This document shows, in pieces, positions 1-9,602 of a DNA stretch of 51,295 nucleotides; the stretch's first letter is position 1, and each line of letters starts with the position of its first letter. A program made the translations under genes and the position numbers. The DNA comes from an uncultured Prevotellaceae bacterium. Its GTDB lineage: Bacteria > Bacteroidota > Bacteroidia > Bacteroidales > Bacteroidaceae. Under the pieces are notes generated by a model. The model was not told where the DNA came from. It searched no databases and saw only the letters and a program-made list of their open reading frames with translations. The stretch covers positions 1 through 51,295 of the forward strand of contig ONSR01000021.1 in assembly GCA_900320565.1 (NCBI GenBank), written 5' to 3'.

Positions 1-1
1 C

Positions 2-1567
2 AGACGTTTATATGTGGCTCACGGACAGAATGGGCCGATTTGCATCAATGGTAAGATGGCGAACCGTCATGGATTGATTGCCGGTGCTACTGGTACGGGT
101 AAGACTGTGACACTGCAGGTGCTGGCTGAGACGTTCAGCGAGGCTGGGGTGCCTTGCTTCATGGCCGATATGAAGGGCGACCTCTCGGGCATCTCGCAGA
201 CAGGCGCAATGTCCTCGTTCATCGAGAAGCGCTGTGCTGAGTTCGGCATCGAGAATCCTCAGTTCCACGGGGCTCCCGTTTGCTTCTACGATGTCTTTGG
301 TGAACAAGGTCACCCGATGCGCACCACCATCTCGAACATGGGGCCCGACCTGATGTCGCGTCTCATGGAGCTGAACGAGGTGCAGGCTGGCGTAATGACG
401 ATTCTCTTCAAAGTGGCTGACGAACGTGGTTTGCTCCGGCTCGACCTCAAGGACTTGCGTTCTATGCTGACCTACATAGCCGACCACGCAAGCGAACTGA
501 CGAAACGCTACGGCAACGTCTCGACGGCTAGCGTGGGAGCCATTCAGCGTGCCCTGCTCGCCCTCGAGAATCAGGGTGCTGACAAGTTCTTCGGCGAGCC
601 TGCTTTCGACATCATGGACCTCCTGCAGGTCAGCGCTGACGGCAAAGGCATGATGAATGTTCTGGCTGCCGACAAGTTGATGCACCAGCCCAAACTCTAT
701 TCCACCTTCCTGCTTTGGCTCCTCTCGGACCTCTACGCACGTCTGCCCGAGGTGGGCGACCAGGAATTGCCGCGTCTCGTCTTCTTCTTCGACGAGGCTC
801 ACACGCTCTTCACGGACACACCAAAGAGCCTTGTGGATAAGATTGAGCAGGTTGTCCGTCTCATCCGAAGCAAGGGCGTGGGCGTCTATTTCGTGACGCA
901 GAACCCCACAGATATTCCCGATTCTGTGCTCGCTCAGCTGGGTAACAGGGTTCAGCACGCGCTCCGTGCCTTCACGCCCAAGGAACAGAAGAACGTGAAA
1001 GCCGCAGCCGATACGTTCCGCGCCAATCCGGACTTCAAGACGGAAGATGCCATCATGGAACTCGGAACAGGCGAAGCGCTCGTCTCTTTCCTCGATGAAA
1101 AGGGCACTCCGAACGTTGTGGAGCGTGCCAAAGTGCTCTTCCCGCTCAGTCAAATCGGCGCCATCACAGCATCTCAGCGCGAGCAAATCATCAAGGCGTC
1201 GCGCATCTTTGGCCGTTACGACACGATGATAGACCGCGAAAGTGCGTTTGAAGTACTCCTCGCAGAAAGCGAAAAGGAAGAAGAGGCTCGCGAACTGGCA
1301 GAGCAGGAAAAGCAGGCTGAGAAGGAACAGAAGGAGGAAACGAAGTCGAAGAGCAAGAAGAAAGGCTTCTTCTCGAAGATTCTCTCTGCCGTCATCACAA
1401 GCGTCACAGCAGCCCTGGGCACTTATGTCGCCAATACGGTAACGGGTTCGAAGAGAAAGAGCAAGGACAGCCTCGGCAAAAAGATAACGAAGAGCACGGT
1501 CAGCACAGCAACCAGAACCGCTACCCGCGAACTCGGCCGAAGCATCTTAGGAAACCTGATTAAATAG
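2..1567 (+). CDS. HerA/HelP-like ATPase (DUF853), 5' end outside window
   Basis: Predicted ATP-dependent DNA translocase or helicase of the DUF853 (HerA-C-like) family, cytoplasmic. A Walker A motif GATGTGKT lies about 24-31 residues from the first in-frame GTG at 14, and a Walker [10 protein letters not shown] sits near residue 255. The reading frame is open to the left edge without a stop, and family members usually have some 15-20 residues before the KMANRHG motif, so the true start is probably just outside the window. The last ~130 residues hold a charged, Glu/Lys-rich probable coiled coil (about 415-450) followed by a hydrophobic stretch and a basic tail. The DUF362 gene follows after 25 bp on the same strand. 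The in vivo role of this family is poorly known. Confidence 0.85.
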   Translation, partial: RRLYVAHGQNGPICINGKMANRHGLIAGATGTGKTVTLQVLAETFSEAGVPCFMADMKGDLSGISQTGAMSSFIEKRCAEFGIENPQFHGAPVCFYDVFGEQGHPMRTTISNMGPDLMSRLMELNEVQAGVMTILFKVADERGLLRLDLKDLRSMLTYIADHASELTKRYGNVSTASVGAIQRALLALENQGADKFFGEPAFDIMDLLQVSADGKGMMNVLAADKLMHQPKLYSTFLLWLLSDLYARLPEVGDQELPRLVFFFDEAHTLFTDTPKSLVDKIEQVVRLIRSKGVGVYFVTQNPTDIPDSVLAQLGNRVQHALRAFTPKEQKNVKAAADTFRANPDFKTEDAIMELGTGEALVSFLDEKGTPNVVERAKVLFPLSQIGAITASQREQIIKASRIFGRYDTMIDRESAFEVLLAESEKEEEARELAEQEKQAEKEQKEETKSKSKKKGFFSKILSAVITSVTAALGTYVANTVTGSKRKSKDSLGKKITKSTVSTATRTATRELGRSILGNLIK

Positions 1568-1592
1568 TCAACTCCCCACAAACTAAATCACT

Positions 1593-2606
1593 ATGAACCC
1601 ACAAGAAAAAAATCTAGTACCAGGCACCGACGGCAATAAGTATGTGCCTTACGAACAGCGGACAGGCAACGAGTCCGTCGTCTATTTCACTCGAAAACTC
1701 TCTGCCGAAGGGCTCATCCAGGCTTACAGGCAGGTCAGCGGAAACATCTGCGGCAAGGTGGGTGTGAAGCTCCATACAGGCGAGCAGAACGGTCCGAACA
1801 TCATTCCTCGCGAATGGGTGAAGACCTTGATGGCAGGGGACTTGAAGGGCGCCAACATCATCGAGACTAACACCTACTACGAAGGCGACCGAGACACGAC
1901 GGAGAAGCATCGTGAGACACTCAAAGTGAACGGCTGGACCTTCTGTCCTGTCGATATCCTCGACGAGCAAGGCACAGCAACTCTGCCCATCAAGGGCGGC
2001 AAGTGGTTCAAGGAAATGTCTGTCGGAAAGAATCTGCTGAACTACGACGCAATGGTGGCTCTGACGCACTTCAAGGGACACACGATGGGAGGCTTCGGAG
2101 GCTCGAACAAGAACATCGGCATCGGATGTGCTGACGGACGAATCGGCAAAGCCATCATACATACCGTGAAAGGCTCCGACGACCAATGGAGCATCAGCGA
2201 AGAAGAGTTCATGGAACGTATGACGGAATCCGCGAAAGCCAGCATCGACTTCTTCGGGAAACACGTCACCTACGTCAACGTAATGCGCAATATGTCAGTC
2301 TCTTGTGACTGCGAAGGCGTGCTGGCAGAACCCGTTGTGACGCCTGATGTGGGCATCCTCTCCTCAACCGATATCCTTGCCATTGACCAGGCTTGCGTGG
2401 ACATCATCTACGCCATGACTGCCGAGGAGCATCACGATATGGTGGAGCGCATCGAGACGCGTCACGGACTTCGCCAGCTCTCCTACATGAAGGAACTCGG
2501 AATGGGCAACAATCGTTATGTCCTCATCGACCTCGATAATGATGGCAAACGCATCACAGCAGCCGATGCGGCAAAAGGATTGAAGCCTTTCGTCAGTAAA
2601 GATTAA
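1593..2606 (+). CDS. DUF362 domain protein
   Basis: 337-residue soluble protein matching the DUF362 family by its glycine-rich GGFGGSNKNIGIG stretch (about 165-177) and the conserved spacing of acidic and Cys residues around SCDCEG (about 231-236). Some family members carry a ferredoxin domain; no CxxCxxC cluster motif is visible here, so an iron-sulfur centre cannot be claimed. No signal peptide or membrane segment is apparent. It follows the HerA-like gene by 25 bp and precedes a lipoprotein gene by 22 bp, so co-transcription is likely. The biochemical function is unknown. Confidence 0.8.
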   Translation: MNPQEKNLVPGTDGNKYVPYEQRTGNESVVYFTRKLSAEGLIQAYRQVSGNICGKVGVKLHTGEQNGPNIIPREWVKTLMAGDLKGANIIETNTYYEGDRDTTEKHRETLKVNGWTFCPVDILDEQGTATLPIKGGKWFKEMSVGKNLLNYDAMVALTHFKGHTMGGFGGSNKNIGIGCADGRIGKAIIHTVKGSDDQWSISEEEFMERMTESAKASIDFFGKHVTYVNVMRNMSVSCDCEGVLAEPVVTPDVGILSSTDILAIDQACVDIIYAMTAEEHHDMVERIETRHGLRQLSYMKELGMGNNRYVLIDLDNDGKRITAADAAKGLKPFVSKD

Positions 2607-2628
2607 ACAAATTTGGAAAACTATTCGA

Positions 2629-3360
2629 ATGATGAAGAAAATAATGTTTCTAGGCTTCTGCATGATGTTGGCAGCATGCGGACAGAAAGCCACACAAGCG
2701 CCTGAAATTGAGTTCGTTGATGATGTTAAGGCTGCTCTCTCTGCAGACGGACAAATCAATCTCGACAACCTCGAATGGACACGAGAACCAGCAGGCTACG
2801 AAGTGAAAGGCGATACCATTTCAATCACAACAGCACCTCATACAGACCTTTGGCAACGCACCTATTATCACTTCCAGAACGACAATGCTCCCGTCCTGCA
2901 AATGAAGACGCGCGAGAAGTTCTTCAGCTTTGTCGTGAAGACCGACTTCACCCAAAGTCATCAGCGCTTCGACCAATGTGGTATCGTGATGTACCTCGAC
3001 AGCGAAAACTGGCTGAAAGGCTCTGTGGAATACGAGAACGAGGCGTTTCAGCATCTGGGCAGCGTCGCCACGAATAATGGCTATTCCGATTGGGCCACGA
3101 CAGCTATTCCTGCCGACGTGAAGACGATGTGGTACAGGTTCTCGAGGCGAGCCGACGACTACCTTATCGAATGCTCTACAGACGGAACAAACTTCAGCCA
3201 GATGCGCGTTTGCCACATGTATGCGGCAGCCGAGGAAATCCAGTTCGGCATCTATGCCTGCTCGCCAGAAGAATCATCCTTCACGGCACGCTTTACCGAC
3301 ATGAAGATAACAGAATGCGCTTGGAAGGCTCACGACGGACAACAACCTGACGAAGAATGA
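2629..3360 (+). CDS. DUF1349 lipoprotein (concanavalin-like fold)
   Basis: 243-residue predicted lipoprotein. The N-terminus has a short hydrophobic core ending in the lipobox LAAC (Cys16). The remainder resembles DUF1349, a concanavalin-like beta-sandwich: DLWQRTYYHF, a DQCGIVMYLDSENWLK segment and a C-terminal FGIYACSPEESSFTARF strand. Such modules often bind or act near carbohydrates. Two adjacent ATGs (2629 and 2632) are possible starts. Its stop overlaps the start of the GH59 gene by 4 bases (ATGA, 3357-3360), so translation is probably coupled. A joint role in glycan handling at the cell surface is an inference. Confidence 0.85.
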   Translation: MMKKIMFLGFCMMLAACGQKATQAPEIEFVDDVKAALSADGQINLDNLEWTREPAGYEVKGDTISITTAPHTDLWQRTYYHFQNDNAPVLQMKTREKFFSFVVKTDFTQSHQRFDQCGIVMYLDSENWLKGSVEYENEAFQHLGSVATNNGYSDWATTAIPADVKTMWYRFSRRADDYLIECSTDGTNFSQMRVCHMYAAAEEIQFGIYACSPEESSFTARFTDMKITECAWKAHDGQQPDEE

Positions 3361-5381
3361 AAATCCTGTATTCCTGCCTCCTGGCAACAATAAGCGTGCT
3401 GAACCTCTCGGCACAGACTGTTCGATTGAGCAACACTTCTCCGGGTAAACAATTCGACGGCATTGGTGTTGTTGATGGTGGTGGAGCAACTTCAGTCTTA
3501 CTGAAGGATTATCCAGAACCTCAGCGCAGCCAAATCATCGACATGGTTTACAAGCCCATGTTCGGAGCTTCTATCAGTGCTTTGCTCGTCGAGATTCCAG
3601 GCGATGGTAATTCCACTCAAGGCTCTATGCCTTCTCACAGCCATTCTCGAGGCGACGCAAACTTCGAGCGTGGCTACATTTGGTGGGTGATGAAAGCAGC
3701 CAAGAAATCCAATCCCCGTCTCTCGCTTGATGCCACCTCTTGGAGCGCTCCTGCTTGGGTGGGTAACTTCTGGAGCGAAGATATGGTCGATTATTATATC
3801 TCTTGGATGCAAGGATTGCGAGAGGTTCATGGATTGGAGTTGGATGCGCTAGGCTGTCACAACGAGAAAGGCTACAATTACGACTTTGCCAAGAACTTGC
3901 GTCGAGCCATGAACGAACGAGGCTTCGAGGATGTGAAGCTTCATGGCTTTGGTAATTGGGGCGACAGGAAGATGGACTTCCTGAAGGACATGCAGAAGGA
4001 TTCGGCTTTGGCTGCTTCTTTGGATGCCGTTTGTGCTCACACTTTCAGCGAGATTCCTCTCTCGAAAGAGCATCGTGCTATTTGCGAGGAACTGGGCAAA
4101 CCTATCTGGAATTCCGAGGACCATTTCTATTTGCCAGGCTTTGATGCGCTCATCAGTATCGTGAAAGGCTTCAACGAGAACTATATCGTCAGCGGTGCCA
4201 CAAAAGTCATCAACTGGTACGGCATAGCAGGCGTCTATCCTCTTGAACCATATTCCTATTATCCTGCGATGCTTCTTGCTCGAGAACCTTGGAGCGGAAA
4301 TTATGAAGTGCGCGAGGCACTATGGGGATATGCTCATTATGGGCAGTTCACACAGATTGGGTGGCGTTATGTTGACGATGGATGCAAGAAACTAAACGAA
4401 GGCGGTTCGATGGTTACCTTGCGCAATCCGGATTCGGGCGACTATAGTATTATTCTCGAAACGAAGGGCGCAAAGAGTGAGCAAGAGCTTAAGTTCAAGG
4501 TGGCAAAAGGTTTGAAGAAAGGCAACCTTTGCGTATGGTATAGTGATAAGAATCAGCAATTTGTCCGCCTTGAAGACATTAAACCGAAGGCAGGAACATT
4601 CAGCCTGAAACTTCATCCAGATGCTGTCTATTCCATTTCAACCCTTACAGGACAGCAGAAAGGTTCGTTTGCTGAAATTCCTGCGTCCAAGCCTTTCCCC
4701 CTTCCTTATTCCGACGATTTCGAGAGTTATTTGCCTCCATCAAGTTATGGCTATCTTCCTCATTATACGGCAGACCTGATTGGCTGTTTCGAACTTGCAG
4801 AAAGCCCAGACCATAAAGGCAAATGCATTCGCCAAACTGTTGGAGAACATACTCTTAGCTGGGCTCCAGAATGGCATCATTATACGATTCTGGGCGATTC
4901 GGCTTGGCGAGATTACGAAGTGAGTGCAGATGTCTGGCTGAATCCTGGAGACGAAGCTGCAGTGATGGGGCATCTTTGTGATGTAGGCTCTGGTTATGGA
5001 ATTTGGGCTAAAGGGTATTATCTGAAGCTCGATGATAAGGGCAACTGCACCCTTGTTCTGTCTTGTGGAAAACTCAACCAGAAAGAACTTATCGGAGATA
5101 AGGAACAGCAGGCTTTGATACGCGCTCGGAAAGATGTGGAAGTGGGAGGCGAATACACCCTTTCTTCAACAAAGGTAGAGGGCATCTCGGCTTGTAAGTG
5201 GCACAACTTGAAGTTGCGGTTCGAAGGAAAACAGTTGATAGGATATGTTGACAGCAAACCTGTTCTGTCGTTCACATCCCACCATTATCCGAAAGGTATG
5301 GCTGGTCTGATGGCTCCTTTGCATAAAGGTCGTGTCTGCACGCCATATTTCGATAACCTAAAGATTGACCGTGTAAATTAA
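3357..5381 (+). CDS. GH59 family glycosidase (galactocerebrosidase-like)
   Basis: 674-residue secreted enzyme of glycoside hydrolase family 59, whose known members are beta-galactosidases acting on galactosylceramide. After a signal peptide (about 1-19) the FDGIG and GGGATS motifs open the catalytic barrel. The acid/base Glu is probably E170 in HNEKGYN and the nucleophile E254 in NSEDHF, matching WNE and SSED in animal GALC. A beta-sandwich follows the barrel, and the C-terminal ~220 residues form a lectin-like (LamG-like) domain, as in GALC. The start overlaps the stop of the DUF1349 lipoprotein gene. The substrate in this organism is unknown; plant or host galactosides are plausible. No SusC/SusD pair or sulfatase is nearby. 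Confidence 0.9.
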   Translation: MKILYSCLLATISVLNLSAQTVRLSNTSPGKQFDGIGVVDGGGATSVLLKDYPEPQRSQIIDMVYKPMFGASISALLVEIPGDGNSTQGSMPSHSHSRGDANFERGYIWWVMKAAKKSNPRLSLDATSWSAPAWVGNFWSEDMVDYYISWMQGLREVHGLELDALGCHNEKGYNYDFAKNLRRAMNERGFEDVKLHGFGNWGDRKMDFLKDMQKDSALAASLDAVCAHTFSEIPLSKEHRAICEELGKPIWNSEDHFYLPGFDALISIVKGFNENYIVSGATKVINWYGIAGVYPLEPYSYYPAMLLAREPWSGNYEVREALWGYAHYGQFTQIGWRYVDDGCKKLNEGGSMVTLRNPDSGDYSIILETKGAKSEQELKFKVAKGLKKGNLCVWYSDKNQQFVRLEDIKPKAGTFSLKLHPDAVYSISTLTGQQKGSFAEIPASKPFPLPYSDDFESYLPPSSYGYLPHYTADLIGCFELAESPDHKGKCIRQTVGEHTLSWAPEWHHYTILGDSAWRDYEVSADVWLNPGDEAAVMGHLCDVGSGYGIWAKGYYLKLDDKGNCTLVLSCGKLNQKELIGDKEQQALIRARKDVEVGGEYTLSSTKVEGISACKWHNLKLRFEGKQLIGYVDSKPVLSFTSHHYPKGMAGLMAPLHKGRVCTPYFDNLKIDRVN

Positions 5382-5402
5382 ATCAAGAGGTAAGCATAAG
5401 AT

Positions 5403-5771
5403 ATGAAACTGCTTGGCAACATCATTTGGGTCGTCTTCGGCGGATTGGCGATTTCCATTGAGTATCTGATTGGAGCCGTAGGGCTGATAATAACAATCAT
5501 CGGCATTCCCTTCGGTTTGCAAGTCTTCAAGTTGGGCATACTTGCCTTGTGGCCGTTTGGTTCGAGGGTGAGAAAAATAGAACCGCAACACGGGTGTCTG
5601 AATCTCTTCATGAACGTGCTGTGGTTCTTTATTGGCGGCATTTGGATATGGCTCAGCCACGTCTTCTTTGGCATCCTCTTCTGCATAACCATCATCGGCA
5701 TCCCATTTGGCAGGATGCACTTCCGACTTGCAGGATTGGCTCTTTCTCCTTTCGGGAAAGAGGTTCTGTAA
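5403..5771 (+). CDS. yccF: YccF family inner membrane protein
   Basis: 122-residue integral membrane protein of the YccF (DUF307) family. The family hallmark, a duplicated ITIIGIPFG motif, occurs twice (about residues 30-38 and 96-104), each preceded by hydrophobic membrane helices. It is slightly shorter than E. coli YccF (about 148 residues). The start follows GAGGTAAGCATAAGAT, a plausible ribosome site, 21 bp after the GH59 stop. It converges with thyA with only 23 bp between the stops. Function is not established. Confidence 0.88.
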   Translation: MKLLGNIIWVVFGGLAISIEYLIGAVGLIITIIGIPFGLQVFKLGILALWPFGSRVRKIEPQHGCLNLFMNVLWFFIGGIWIWLSHVFFGILFCITIIGIPFGRMHFRLAGLALSPFGKEVL

Positions 5772-5794
5772 GGTTTCAGCCCTAAATCTCTCTC

Positions 5795-6592
5795 TTAAAC
5801 GCTTACCACGCCTTTGATGGCAGGGTAGGGGTCATAGTCTTCGAGGGTAAAGTCCTCGTATTGGAACTTGAAGATGTCCTTCACCTTAGGGTTGATGCGC
5901 ATTCGTGGCAATTTGCGAGGCTCGCGAGAGAGTTGCAGATGCACTTGGTCGAGGTGATTGAGGTAGATGTGTGTGTCGCCAGTCGTGTGAATGAAATCGC
6001 CTGGCTCGAGTCCGCAAACCTGTGCCATCATCATGCAAAGCAGGGCGTAAGAGGCGATGTTGAAAGGTACGCCAAGGAAGCAGTCAGCACTCCTCTGATA
6101 GAGTTGCAGCGAGAGTTTGCCGTTTGCTACATAGAACTGGAAGAAAGCGTGGCAGGGCGGCAGGTTCATGTTCTTGATGTCTGCCACATTCCAAGCCGAT
6201 ACGATGATGCGTCGGCTGTCGGGATTGTGCTTGATAGCATTGACGGCCTCTTGAATTTGGTCAATGAAGCCACCATCATAATCAGGCCAAGAACGCCATT
6301 GATAGCCGTAAATGTGGCCGAGGTCGCCTGTTTCGGGGTCTGCCCATTCATTCCAGATGCGCACACCTCGCTCCTGTAACCATTTCGCATTGGTATTGCC
6401 TTGCAGGAACCAAAGCAGCTCGTAGATGATGCTCTTCAAGTGAACCTTCTTTGTCGTGAGCAAGGGAAAGCCTTCGCTCAAGTCGAAACGCATCTGATGG
6501 CCGAATATGCTGATGGTGCCCGTACCTGTGCGGTCTTCCTTCTTGACGCCTTCGTCAAGGATTTTTTGTAGTAGGTCTAAGTATTGTTTCAT
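5795..6592 (-). CDS. thyA: Thymidylate synthase
   Basis: 265-residue thymidylate synthase that methylates dUMP to dTMP using methylene-tetrahydrofolate as carbon and hydride donor, in the cytoplasm. The length matches E. coli ThyA (264). The catalytic cysteine is C147 in [16 protein letters not shown] (N-terminus), [12 protein letters not shown] and FNIASYALL are conserved dUMP/folate-binding motifs. The usual QRSCD is QRSADC here, a neutral variant in some homologues. Its ATG overlaps the folA stop (ATGA, 6589-6592), so the dihydrofolate it produces is recycled by the enzyme encoded immediately upstream. It is the last gene of the ribE-esterase-folA-thyA run. Confidence 0.98.
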   Translation of the reverse strand: MKQYLDLLQKILDEGVKKEDRTGTGTISIFGHQMRFDLSEGFPLLTTKKVHLKSIIYELLWFLQGNTNAKWLQERGVRIWNEWADPETGDLGHIYGYQWRSWPDYDGGFIDQIQEAVNAIKHNPDSRRIIVSAWNVADIKNMNLPPCHAFFQFYVANGKLSLQLYQRSADCFLGVPFNIASYALLCMMMAQVCGLEPGDFIHTTGDTHIYLNHLDQVHLQLSREPRKLPRMRINPKVKDIFKFQYEDFTLEDYDPYPAIKGVVSV

Positions 6593-7080
6593 TTCCTAAT
6601 GTAATCTATAAAGTCATAGAACCGGTCGTTTTTTTCGTCGGGTTCGTGTTTCTCGAGGAAAGCGACTTCCCATTCGTCGCGATTGAACTCGGGGAAGAAA
6701 GCGTCTGCCTCCTTCGGCGTGTCGTGCACTTCTGTCAGGCAAAGGCGGTTTGCGAGCGGCAATGCTTCTGCATAAACGCTTGCTCCACCGATGATATAAA
6801 CATCTTCATCTTCGGAACAGCTGGCAAGAGCATCTTTGAGTGAGGCAAACCTTTCTGCTCCCGGAAAGTCCTTCTTGCTGCGGGACAGGACAACATTCCT
6901 GCGGTTTGGGAGAGCGCCTTTCGGCAGGCTGTCGAAGGTCTTGCGCCCCATAATGATGGTGTGACCGGTAGTGAGTGCTTTGAAGCGCTTCAGGTCTGCT
7001 GGCAACCAGTAAAGGAGTTGGCCTTTCAGCCCGATAGCGTTGTTCTCGGCAATAGCGGCTATGATACTGATTTGTGCCAT
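6589..7080 (-). CDS. folA: Dihydrofolate reductase
   Basis: 163-residue NADPH-dependent dihydrofolate reductase, which regenerates tetrahydrofolate after the ThyA reaction. Visible hallmarks are the N-terminal [12 protein letters not shown] loop, [12 protein letters not shown], the NADPH-binding [12 protein letters not shown] and [14 protein letters not shown] motifs, and the family length of about 160. The start codon lies one base after the esterase stop (TAA at 7082-7084), and its own stop overlaps the thyA start. Both junctions indicate translational coupling within one transcript. Confidence 0.98.
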   Translation of the reverse strand: MAQISIIAAIAENNAIGLKGQLLYWLPADLKRFKALTTGHTIIMGRKTFDSLPKGALPNRRNVVLSRSKKDFPGAERFASLKDALASCSEDEDVYIIGGASVYAEALPLANRLCLTEVHDTPKEADAFFPEFNRDEWEVAFLEKHEPDEKNDRFYDFIDYIRK

Positions 7081-7081
7081 A

Positions 7082-8815
7082 TTACAACTTCTTCATTTCT
7101 TTCAGGAACTCGCTGATGCGTTCGAGATATGTGTAGCTGCCGGTTCCGGGAGAAGCTGTCCTTTGGAAGCAATGGTCGCGCGTGGCAAGGATGTGGAGCT
7201 CGCTCTGGATGCCCATTGCACGCATCTTTTCCCAAGTTTTGACGGAGTTCATGGAAGCCCAGCCGTCTTTATCGCCATGGACGAAGAGCATCGGAGCAGT
7301 CTTGAGGTCGAAGTTGAACTCGGGAACGAGCACGGCACTATCGTCAGTTCCGCTCGTCGTGTTGTGATTCTCATCTCCGTCTGTAAGTGCGTAAGCCGGA
7401 TAGATGCCGATGCCCCATTGCACGTTGCAGGGCTGCTTGTCGAGGTTATCAATGGGGAGGTAAGCCTGCTGAACGGAAGATGTTACGCCCATCAGGGTGA
7501 GGTGTCCGCCAGCGCTGCTTCCCATGATGCCGATGTTGTTGGGGTCGAGCCCATAGTCGGCAGCCTTGCTCTTGACGACACGAATGGCGCGCTGCAGGTC
7601 TTGCCAAGCCGAGATGTGCTTCTTCAAGCCTGTTTCTGCGGCGGGACGAGGTGTGCGATAGCGCATCGTGACGACTGCCATACCGAGACTGTTGAGATAG
7701 CGTCGGGCTGGAGCCACTTCAAAACCGTCGGGACCGTTACCCATATAGCTGCCGCCCGAATAGATAATCTGGATAGCTTTCGTCTTGAGGTTAGCAGGGA
7801 TGTGCCATTCGATGTAGGGCGTGCCTTGATTTTCTTGCACATAAGGCATCTTGCCGTCGGGCCAGATGTTTTCCTTGACGTATTTGTCGCGGTCGTTGTC
7901 GTTAGGGAAACGCTTCATTATCTCCACTTCGGGCTGAACGGGACCAAGCAGGCCCATTTGCGTGAGAAATTCTATGCCGCGCTCCAGACCGTAGGCGCCG
8001 TGTCCTTTTCCGGGATAGAGATGCAGTTCGGCAGGAATCTTCCGCTTGCGAAGCTGACGGAAAACTTGCGTCGAGGCGTTGGGGCTGTATGGGTCGTTAC
8101 CGCCGTGATGCAGACTCATCGGGCAAGTCTTCTCGTCGAAATGGAAGATGGTGTCGAGTTTGACGTCGGGACCATAACCGAGGCGCACATTCGGTGTACC
8201 GCCTTCGCTGTCGGAGAGGGCGTATGCGGGGGCGTTGACGATGGCGAAGTTCACATGGCAAGGCACATCGTCGAGGGCGTCAACGCGAGCGTAAGCAGGT
8301 GTTTGCGAACTTGTTGCAAGCAAGAGAGCCAAATGCGAGCCTGCACTCATGCTGATGGTGCCAATCTTCTCGGGGTCGAAGCCGCGCTTCTTTGCCTCGC
8401 TGCGAACCATTCGGACCGCTCTTTGTCCGTCCTCCCAAGCGCTCTTGTAGATGGGCAGACCTTCGGGTCGAGGCGTACGATAGACGAAGTTGACGCATTG
8501 GAAGCCGAGTTCCGTGAAGCGCTTCGTCCAAAGCGAGATGAGGTTGTTGTCGCAGGTGTTGAAGTAGCCGCCGCCCGAGATGAGAATCATGCAGCAGCCG
8601 TTCGGTGTCTGAGGTTTCTCCATCCATTCCAGGTAGGGCATTCTGGCTTTGTCGGGATTGAAGCCTTTGGCGTTGACTTCGGCCGTCATAGCCGCAATCT
8701 GTTGAGGCTGAGCATCGGGCATTTTGCCTTTCGGCCAGATGGAAATGTGCTTTCCTGCCTGAACATTGAGGAATGCAGAGAATAAGAGAATAAGAAAATA
8801 AGAAACCCTTTTCAT
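7082..8815 (-). CDS. Secreted protein with two tandem alpha/beta-hydrolase (esterase) domains
   Basis: 577-residue exported protein. A signal peptide (about 1-20) precedes two alpha/beta-hydrolase domains of the carbohydrate-esterase/Abhydrolase_3 type. Domain 1 (about 25-295) has oxyanion motif SGGGY (80-84), nucleophile S157 in SMSAG, and probable acid D241 and base H272. Domain 2 (about 316-577) has SGGSY (353-357), S434 in GSSAG, D515 or D517 and H548. Both domains begin with a WPxGKMP motif, so the gene arose by internal duplication. I chose the ATG at 8815 because it begins the signal peptide; the frame stays open upstream into ribE without a better start. Deacetylation of plant polysaccharides is inferred. 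It lies between ribE (11 bp) and folA (1 bp). Confidence 0.9.
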   Translation of the reverse strand: MKRVSYFLILLFSAFLNVQAGKHISIWPKGKMPDAQPQQIAAMTAEVNAKGFNPDKARMPYLEWMEKPQTPNGCCMILISGGGYFNTCDNNLISLWTKRFTELGFQCVNFVYRTPRPEGLPIYKSAWEDGQRAVRMVRSEAKKRGFDPEKIGTISMSAGSHLALLLATSSQTPAYARVDALDDVPCHVNFAIVNAPAYALSDSEGGTPNVRLGYGPDVKLDTIFHFDEKTCPMSLHHGGNDPYSPNASTQVFRQLRKRKIPAELHLYPGKGHGAYGLERGIEFLTQMGLLGPVQPEVEIMKRFPNDNDRDKYVKENIWPDGKMPYVQENQGTPYIEWHIPANLKTKAIQIIYSGGSYMGNGPDGFEVAPARRYLNSLGMAVVTMRYRTPRPAAETGLKKHISAWQDLQRAIRVVKSKAADYGLDPNNIGIMGSSAGGHLTLMGVTSSVQQAYLPIDNLDKQPCNVQWGIGIYPAYALTDGDENHNTTSGTDDSAVLVPEFNFDLKTAPMLFVHGDKDGWASMNSVKTWEKMRAMGIQSELHILATRDHCFQRTASPGTGSYTYLERISEFLKEMKKL

Positions 8816-8826
8816 ATATGAATTTA

Positions 8827-9432
8827 TTAATTTTGAAGTTCGTGCATTCGCGCAATGTATTTCCCAATGATGTCGAACTCGATGTTGACGACGGTTCCCT
8901 CCTTGATGGCGTGGAAGTTGGTGTTGTCGAAGGTGTAGGGGATGATGCAGACCTGGAAGGTGTCGGCTGTGGGGCGGCAAACGGTGAGACTGACGCCGTT
9001 GACTGTCACGCTCCCCTTATCGACGGTGAAATAGCCGTGCTTGACCATTTCCTTCGTGCTCTCGTATTTGAAGGTGTATTGATGGCTGCCTTGCTGGTCC
9101 TCGACGGCGATGCAGACAGCAGTCTGGTCAACGTGCCCTTGCACGATATGCCCGTCCAAACGTCCGTTCATCAGCATCGAGCGCTCCACGTTCACCTCGT
9201 CGCCCACCTTGAGCAGCCCGAGGTTGCTGCGCTCCAATGTCTCGCGCATAGCGGTGACGGTATATGAGTTGTCTTCGAGGCGCACAACTGTCAGGCAAAC
9301 GCCGTTGTGGGCGATGCTTTGGTCGATGCTAAGTTCCTCTACGAAGGGGCAGGTCAAAGTCAGATGGACGTTGTCCTGTTCATGTTCAATGGCGACCACT
9401 CGCGCCATACTTTCAATTATTCCGGAAAACAT
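8827..9432 (-). CDS. ribE: Riboflavin synthase, alpha chain
   Basis: 201-residue riboflavin synthase, which dismutates two molecules of 6,7-dimethyl-8-ribityllumazine into riboflavin and a pyrimidinedione. The start MFSGIIE matches the family MFTGIIE. The two lumazine-binding barrel repeats are visible: NGVCLTV (about 43-49) with ERSNLGLL in the first half, and VNGVSLTVC (about 145-153) with DNTNFHAIKEG in the second. It is the first gene of the minus-strand run ending in thyA and has a good TAnnTTTG promoter about 24 bases upstream of the start. Confidence 0.96.
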   Translation of the reverse strand: MFSGIIESMARVVAIEHEQDNVHLTLTCPFVEELSIDQSIAHNGVCLTVVRLEDNSYTVTAMRETLERSNLGLLKVGDEVNVERSMLMNGRLDGHIVQGHVDQTAVCIAVEDQQGSHQYTFKYESTKEMVKHGYFTVDKGSVTVNGVSLTVCRPTADTFQVCIIPYTFDNTNFHAIKEGTVVNIEFDIIGKYIARMHELQN

Positions 9433-9460
9433 ATGTCTTGTAGATTATCGTTTCAGGGCA

Positions 9461-9491
9461 CAAATTTACAAAATAAATTTGAAAACGCAAA
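9461..9491 (-). promoter_or_regulatory. ribE promoter (Bacteroidota type)
   Basis: On the minus strand, TTTG (9491-9488), a 19-bp spacer and TAAATTTG (9468-9461) match the Bacteroidota sigma-ABfr -33/-7 consensus. Predicted initiation near 9457 gives a leader of about 24 bases to the ribE ATG. Confidence 0.7.
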
Positions 9492-9602
9492 TAACTTATT
9501 CAGGTTTTAATCTTCAAACTTTAATTTTCAATCTTTCCTCGCCTCTTCCTCGAACCAGGTGAAGAACCTTCCTTGCCTTGTTCCATAGCTTAAGATTCTT
9601 GA

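Noticed and set aside
8-1186. Long open frame antisense to the HerA-like ATPase
   Set aside because: The plus strand carries Walker A and B motifs. The antisense frame has no start signal or family match.
7040-8785. Long open frame (581 codons) antisense to the tandem esterase and the start of folA
   Set aside because: The minus-strand genes show full catalytic motifs and family lengths; the antisense translation shows none.
8816-8980. Extended start of the tandem esterase inside ribE
   Set aside because: The extra 55 residues are His/Arg-rich text from the ribE reverse frame and would mask the signal peptide.
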